Assembly: GCF_003234935.1 (NCBI RefSeq)
Contig: NZ_QKSB01000001.1
Location: 372,001 to 436,000 of the forward strand
Origin: Putridiphycobacter roseus
Lineage (GTDB): Bacteria > Bacteroidota > Bacteroidia > Flavobacteriales_D > Crocinitomicaceae
Length of the DNA: 64,000 nt
Direction: 5' to 3'
Under the pieces are notes generated by a model. That model saw only the letters and a program-made list of their open reading frames with translations, searched no databases and was not told the DNA's origin. Position numbers and translations under genes: made by a program. How positions within the stretch are numbered: the first letter of the stretch is position 1; each line of letters opens with the position of its first letter. Of the stretch, positions 61,368-64,000 are shown in pieces.

Positions 61368-62396
61368 TTAATTTTCTTCTTGCTCAATGGCAAAGGCAAT
61401 TTTTTTGCGCAATTGATCAATTGCTTTTTCAAGGGCATTAAAAAACTTAGCCCTTTCTTTATGACCAGTCACACTTATTTTAGTAGAATTATCTAATAAA
61501 CGGTCCAATATCATTTTTGTATCAGCGTTATATTCGGGATTTTGGGTCATGATAAAATTCATGATATTATGAGAGAAATAGGTCAGTGCACCTTGCTCAT
61601 GCGTCACATAATAAGTATTATCAGGTAAATAAGTGTCTAAAAAATACATTTTAAAAGCAGTTTGTTCCGAATCGTTCGGTTCATTATTGGCTGCAAATTT
61701 ATGACCTAATTCAGCTTGCTTTTCAATATGCCTTCCCAAGCCCGACAAATTATCGAGCAGTTCTAAAGCATAGTGCGCATCTTCAAACACACCTGCTTCA
61801 AAATAATAATCAATCTGTCTTAAAATTCCCCTTAGGGTTTCGGGGCAATACATCTCGGTTGAAGGAAAAGAATTGTATAAATTATGAGCTTCTATACCGA
61901 TTGACAATACGCGTTTATCAATTTTCTCTCTTTTAAATTTAGCATTCACATATTCAGGTATTTGCAAATATGACTTTGCCCAAAAGAAAAATTTAAAACG
62001 GGTTAAATGCGGAAAGTTGAACAATTGAAAAACGGGAGTCTCATTAATTGAAATGGTTAACTCAGGATTTTCTAGATGTTTAATCTCCCGCAAACTATCT
62101 CTTAATCCTGTTAAATAACTTTCAAAATTGAAATTAATTCTAGAAAGCGGACGATAGTCGAAAATTATCTTGTCTTTTTTATAACTCCCCAAATTACCAA
62201 TATTCACATCATAGGTGTCTAGTAACATTTGTGTTTCATAAATGGTTAATGGAACCTTGCCACTCATTCTCCTATAAGCAGCATCTTGACTTACATGGAG
62301 CACGTCCATCAAAGCTTCTACCAACTTCACATTTTCTGGTAAACGAGTTTCTACTTTTTTCAATAACGCCTCTTGAATATCTAGCTGGTTGATCAT
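61368..62396 (-). CDS. helix-turn-helix regulator of unknown specificity
   Basis: 342 residues. The N-terminal ~70 residues look like an XRE/BetR-type HTH: KLVEALMDVLHVSQDAAYRRMSGKVPLTIYETQMLLDTYDVNI, where VSQDAAYRRMSGK fits the recognition helix. The rest (~75-342) is a long helical domain with paired motifs (PETLRGILRQIDYYFEAGVFEDAHYALELLDNL), reminiscent of helical-repeat sensor domains. This type is common in Bacteroidota and its ligands are unknown. The next gene downstream on the same strand is the envelope protein, with a palindrome between them. Confidence 0.82.
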   Translation of the reverse strand: MINQLDIQEALLKKVETRLPENVKLVEALMDVLHVSQDAAYRRMSGKVPLTIYETQMLLDTYDVNIGNLGSYKKDKIIFDYRPLSRINFNFESYLTGLRDSLREIKHLENPELTISINETPVFQLFNFPHLTRFKFFFWAKSYLQIPEYVNAKFKREKIDKRVLSIGIEAHNLYNSFPSTEMYCPETLRGILRQIDYYFEAGVFEDAHYALELLDNLSGLGRHIEKQAELGHKFAANNEPNDSEQTAFKMYFLDTYLPDNTYYVTHEQGALTYFSHNIMNFIMTQNPEYNADTKMILDRLLDNSTKISVTGHKERAKFFNALEKAIDQLRKKIAFAIEQEEN

Positions 62397-62473
62397 AAAT
62401 GTCCTTATTTCCTATATAAAGTTACCAATAATAATAAGAAAATATACTTTAGAACAAAATAAGCCAATTATGC

Positions 62474-62501
62474 TTGAAGGAACAACATGACATTCCTTCA
62501 A
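62474..62501. promoter_or_regulatory. perfect inverted repeat upstream of the HTH gene
   Basis: TTGAAGGAA (62474-62482) and TTCCTTCAA (62493-62501) with a 10-base loop, 78 bases before the HTH gene start. It has no U run on the minus strand, so a binding site, for instance autoregulation, is as likely as termination. Confidence 0.4.
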
Positions 62502-62517
62502 AATTGTCACAAAAAAA

Positions 62518-62544
62518 AACTTGCACTTACATGAAGTACAAGTT
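62518..62544 (-). terminator. intrinsic terminator of the DUF6515-like gene
   Basis: AACTTGCACTT / AAGTACAAGTT form an 11-base stem with one G-U pair on the minus strand, a 5-base loop and a U run; 24 bases past the stop at 62568. Confidence 0.82.
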
Positions 62545-62567
62545 TTTTATAAAATTAAGGAAAGTGA

Positions 62568-63149
62568 TTATCCTTCAATATATCCTACAACCTCGTATGC
62601 TCTACTTCCATTAATCTGTACTTTTTCGTACAAGACATTAGAATATTCGTAATAAGTATTTCCATTTACAGTTACTTTCTCAGCATCTGGAGCAAGCTCA
62701 TAAATTACTGTCCCAATTTCGGGTTCAATCACTTCGTATTCATTATTAGATTTAGTGTAAAAAATACCGTTAAACCAAAAATAAGTTCGACTTGGTCTAT
62801 TTATTACTATATAACCAACAGGCAAAGTCTTAATTCTAAAACCAGCTTTTGGGATAATTGGAATATACCGTCCACCAGTATAAGTATAATACCTTTTGTT
62901 TGCATAATAATAATTGACTCCTTTATGCTTAATTATATTTTTTTTGGGCAAAGTTCTTACTGTTACTACTTTTCCCTTGGATTTTTTATACGCGACTTTA
63001 TCATGAACCACTTTGATTGGTTTCTTTTTTACTTGCGTTGTTTTCGCTTTTGGAGATTTATTCTTTTTTGGAGCCCCCTGGGCTTGTACTTGGTATGTGC
63101 AAAAAAGAGCGATTATAGAGATGGGTATTATTTTTTTTAAATTAGACAT
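62568..63149 (-). CDS. secreted DUF6515-like protein
   Basis: 193 residues with a signal peptide (KKIIPISIIALFCTYQVQAQG), a Lys-rich region (PKKNKSPKAKTTQVKKKPIKVV, ~28-50), and a repetitive Tyr-rich domain: GVNYYYANKRYYTYTGGRYIPIIPKAGFRIKTLPVGYIVINRPSRTYFWFNGIFYTKSNNEYEVIEPEIGTVIYELAPDAEKVTVNGNTYYEYSNVLYEKV. The pattern (LPVGY..., YF.NGIFY, V.PE.GTVIYELP) is that of DUF6515 proteins, probably periplasmic or surface beta-rich proteins of unknown role. Single gene with its own terminator. Confidence 0.82.
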   Translation of the reverse strand: MSNLKKIIPISIIALFCTYQVQAQGAPKKNKSPKAKTTQVKKKPIKVVHDKVAYKKSKGKVVTVRTLPKKNIIKHKGVNYYYANKRYYTYTGGRYIPIIPKAGFRIKTLPVGYIVINRPSRTYFWFNGIFYTKSNNEYEVIEPEIGTVIYELAPDAEKVTVNGNTYYEYSNVLYEKVQINGSRAYEVVGYIEG

Positions 63150-63306
63150 AATATAAAGTTTTTAACATTCATATGTATGACTTCAAAATGGCTTCTAGGT
63201 TTAAAAAAGCTCCAGCATAAAACTGTGAGATTTTAAAAAAATCAATTTTTACCTTCAAGTTAATAGGATGGTACGAGCCTACATTTAATTCAAAAAGGCA
63301 CAAAAA

Positions 63307-63332
63307 AAAAGGGTTATCAAAATAACCCTTTT
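63307..63332 (-). terminator. intrinsic terminator of the 55-residue membrane protein gene
   Basis: AAAAGGGTTAT / ATAACCCTTTT, 11-base perfect stem with a 4-base loop (CAAA), followed by a U run on the minus strand; 28 bases past the stop at 63360. Confidence 0.88.
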
Positions 63333-63359
63333 AAATTTATATTTTTATAATCTTATAAT

Positions 63360-63527
63360 TTAAGATTCTGCTTCTTCTTCTGTTAATCTTTTTGGACGTA
63401 ACATTTGCATTGCACCTAAAGTCACCCAAAATGGTAATGCAAATCCCATTAAAAAAGTCAATAACCAAAAAGCCATTAATCCAATAACTAAAAATAATGC
63501 TGTTCCTAAAGTTGCTCCTAATACCAT
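63360..63527 (-). CDS. small membrane protein, 55 residues
   Basis: A short open frame: MVLGATLGTALFLVIGLMAF followed by WLLTFLMGFALPFWVTLGAM and QMLRPKRLTEEEAES. It has a long hydrophobic stretch (~8-40), enough for one long or two short membrane helices, and a basic-then-acidic tail. The ATG-to-TAA frame is 168 bases and is followed closely by a strong terminator, which supports a real gene. A longer frame in another register on the same strand (63337-63534) has no protein-like character. No family was recognised. Confidence 0.7.
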   Translation of the reverse strand: MVLGATLGTALFLVIGLMAFWLLTFLMGFALPFWVTLGAMQMLRPKRLTEEEAES

Positions 63528-63623
63528 GATTCAATAATTTGATGTAAATATAATAAGTCTTTTTAATTCTTTAATAATCGGACTCCTTTTTTTTATTGTT
63601 TTTTTACGAACCTCTACTAATTT

Positions 63624-64000
63624 TTAATACATAGTGTTTGGATTTTTAGAAGATTTTGGTATTTGTTGAATCGCATCCCAATGCTCACAAATTTTGCCCG
63701 TATTATCAAATCTAAAGAAATCCATAGTTACATACTCATCATTATCTGGCCAAATTTGATGTGTATGCAAGGAAACTAAATCACCTTCGGCAATACAACG
63801 GGTAAAAGTAATGGACTTCACCGGATATTCTCTTTGCATTTTTTCAAAATAATCTATAAAGCCTTGTTTACCATTTTCCACTTCTGGATTATGTTGAATA
63901 TATTCATTTCCTACATAGTTTTCTATGGCCATTTTAGGATTACCTAAGAAAGCCGTTTTATAGAAAGCAATCGCATTTTCCTTATTTTGAGTTAAGTTCA
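63624..64000 (-). CDS. SnoaL-like/NTF2-fold protein, 5' end beyond the window
   Basis: The frame ends at 63624 and remains open to the right edge, reading NLTQNKENAIAFYKTAFLGN before PKMAIENYVGNEYIQHNPEVENGKQGFIDYFEKMQREYP and DLVSLHTHQIWPDNDEYVTMDFFRFDNTGKICEHWDAIQQIP. This is the SnoaL-like polyketide-cyclase family common in bacteria (YVGDEYIQHNP, FRF..G.I.EHWD). The ATG at 63932 is internal, so the true start lies outside. These small NTF2-fold proteins are often isomerases or hydrolases; the substrate is unknown. Confidence 0.85.
   Translation of the reverse strand, partial: NLTQNKENAIAFYKTAFLGNPKMAIENYVGNEYIQHNPEVENGKQGFIDYFEKMQREYPVKSITFTRCIAEGDLVSLHTHQIWPDNDEYVTMDFFRFDNTGKICEHWDAIQQIPKSSKNPNTMY

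Noticed and set aside
63337-63534. 65-residue minus-strand frame
   Set aside because: Composition is not protein-like (many Ile, Asn, Arg, no pattern); another register in the same place encodes the hydrophobic 55-residue protein and ends before a terminator.

Overview
The window is AT-rich, gene-dense chromosomal DNA from a member of the Bacteroidota, probably the Flavobacteriia or a close relative. The evidence is secreted proteins ending in type IX secretion (T9SS) sorting domains, many small lipoproteins, a short DnaE paired with a Y-family polymerase, TAnnTTTG-type -7 promoter boxes, and several Bacteroidota-type families (DUF6515-like, TFGCxxNG lipoproteins). No rRNA, tRNA, CRISPR array, transposase or phage gene was seen.

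Layout. 1-5.3 kb: accessory genes on the plus strand (YdeI-like protein cut by the left edge, VOC protein, DMT permease, T9SS-exported GH-A-like hydrolase, DUF4252-like protein), interrupted by decayed, repeat-rich intergenic DNA with one minus-strand lipoprotein gene. 5.3-12.3 kb: a WD40-caspase fusion, a YqeY protein, an LtaS-like sulfatase-fold membrane enzyme and a DUF1003 protein. 12.3-19.9 kb: a DNA-damage-flavoured neighbourhood (dinB, short dnaE, SRAP/YedK protein, DinB-fold protein) with a DUF255 thioredoxin lipoprotein. A pair of matching palindromes sits between dnaE and the thioredoxin gene. 20-23.3 kb: an envelope protein and two paralogous membrane proteins carrying a PilJ-like sensor and a HisKA helix but no ATPase domain.

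23.5-38.8 kb: a complete minus-strand dcw cluster, transcribed mraZ-rsmH-ftsL-ftsI-murE-mraY-murD-ftsW-murG-murC-ftsQ-ftsA-ftsZ. Most joints overlap by 1-8 bases, and a strong hairpin terminator follows ftsZ. Two identical 14-mers, each holding two GTGG half sites, flank the putative mraZ promoter in opposite orientation. 39.1-43.3 kb: a J-domain membrane protein and the classical thrS-infC-rpmI-rplT operon; infC appears to start at a non-canonical AUA or AUU codon. 43.4-51.8 kb: secreted proteins and lipoproteins of unknown role, comEC, dnaN and dnaK.

51.8-59.3 kb is the most unusual part. Three tandem lipoprotein genes with a 603-base period, and a fourth copy 5 kb away, flank a 1653-residue T9SS protein that joins an esterase-like domain to a beta-helix-like region. 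The copies are nearly identical except in one internal window, and a cysteine pair appears and disappears together. 59.9-64 kb: an envelope protein with a CsgG/TolB-N-like domain next to an HTH regulator and a 17-base palindrome, a DUF6515-like protein, a 55-residue membrane protein, and a SnoaL-like protein cut by the right edge.
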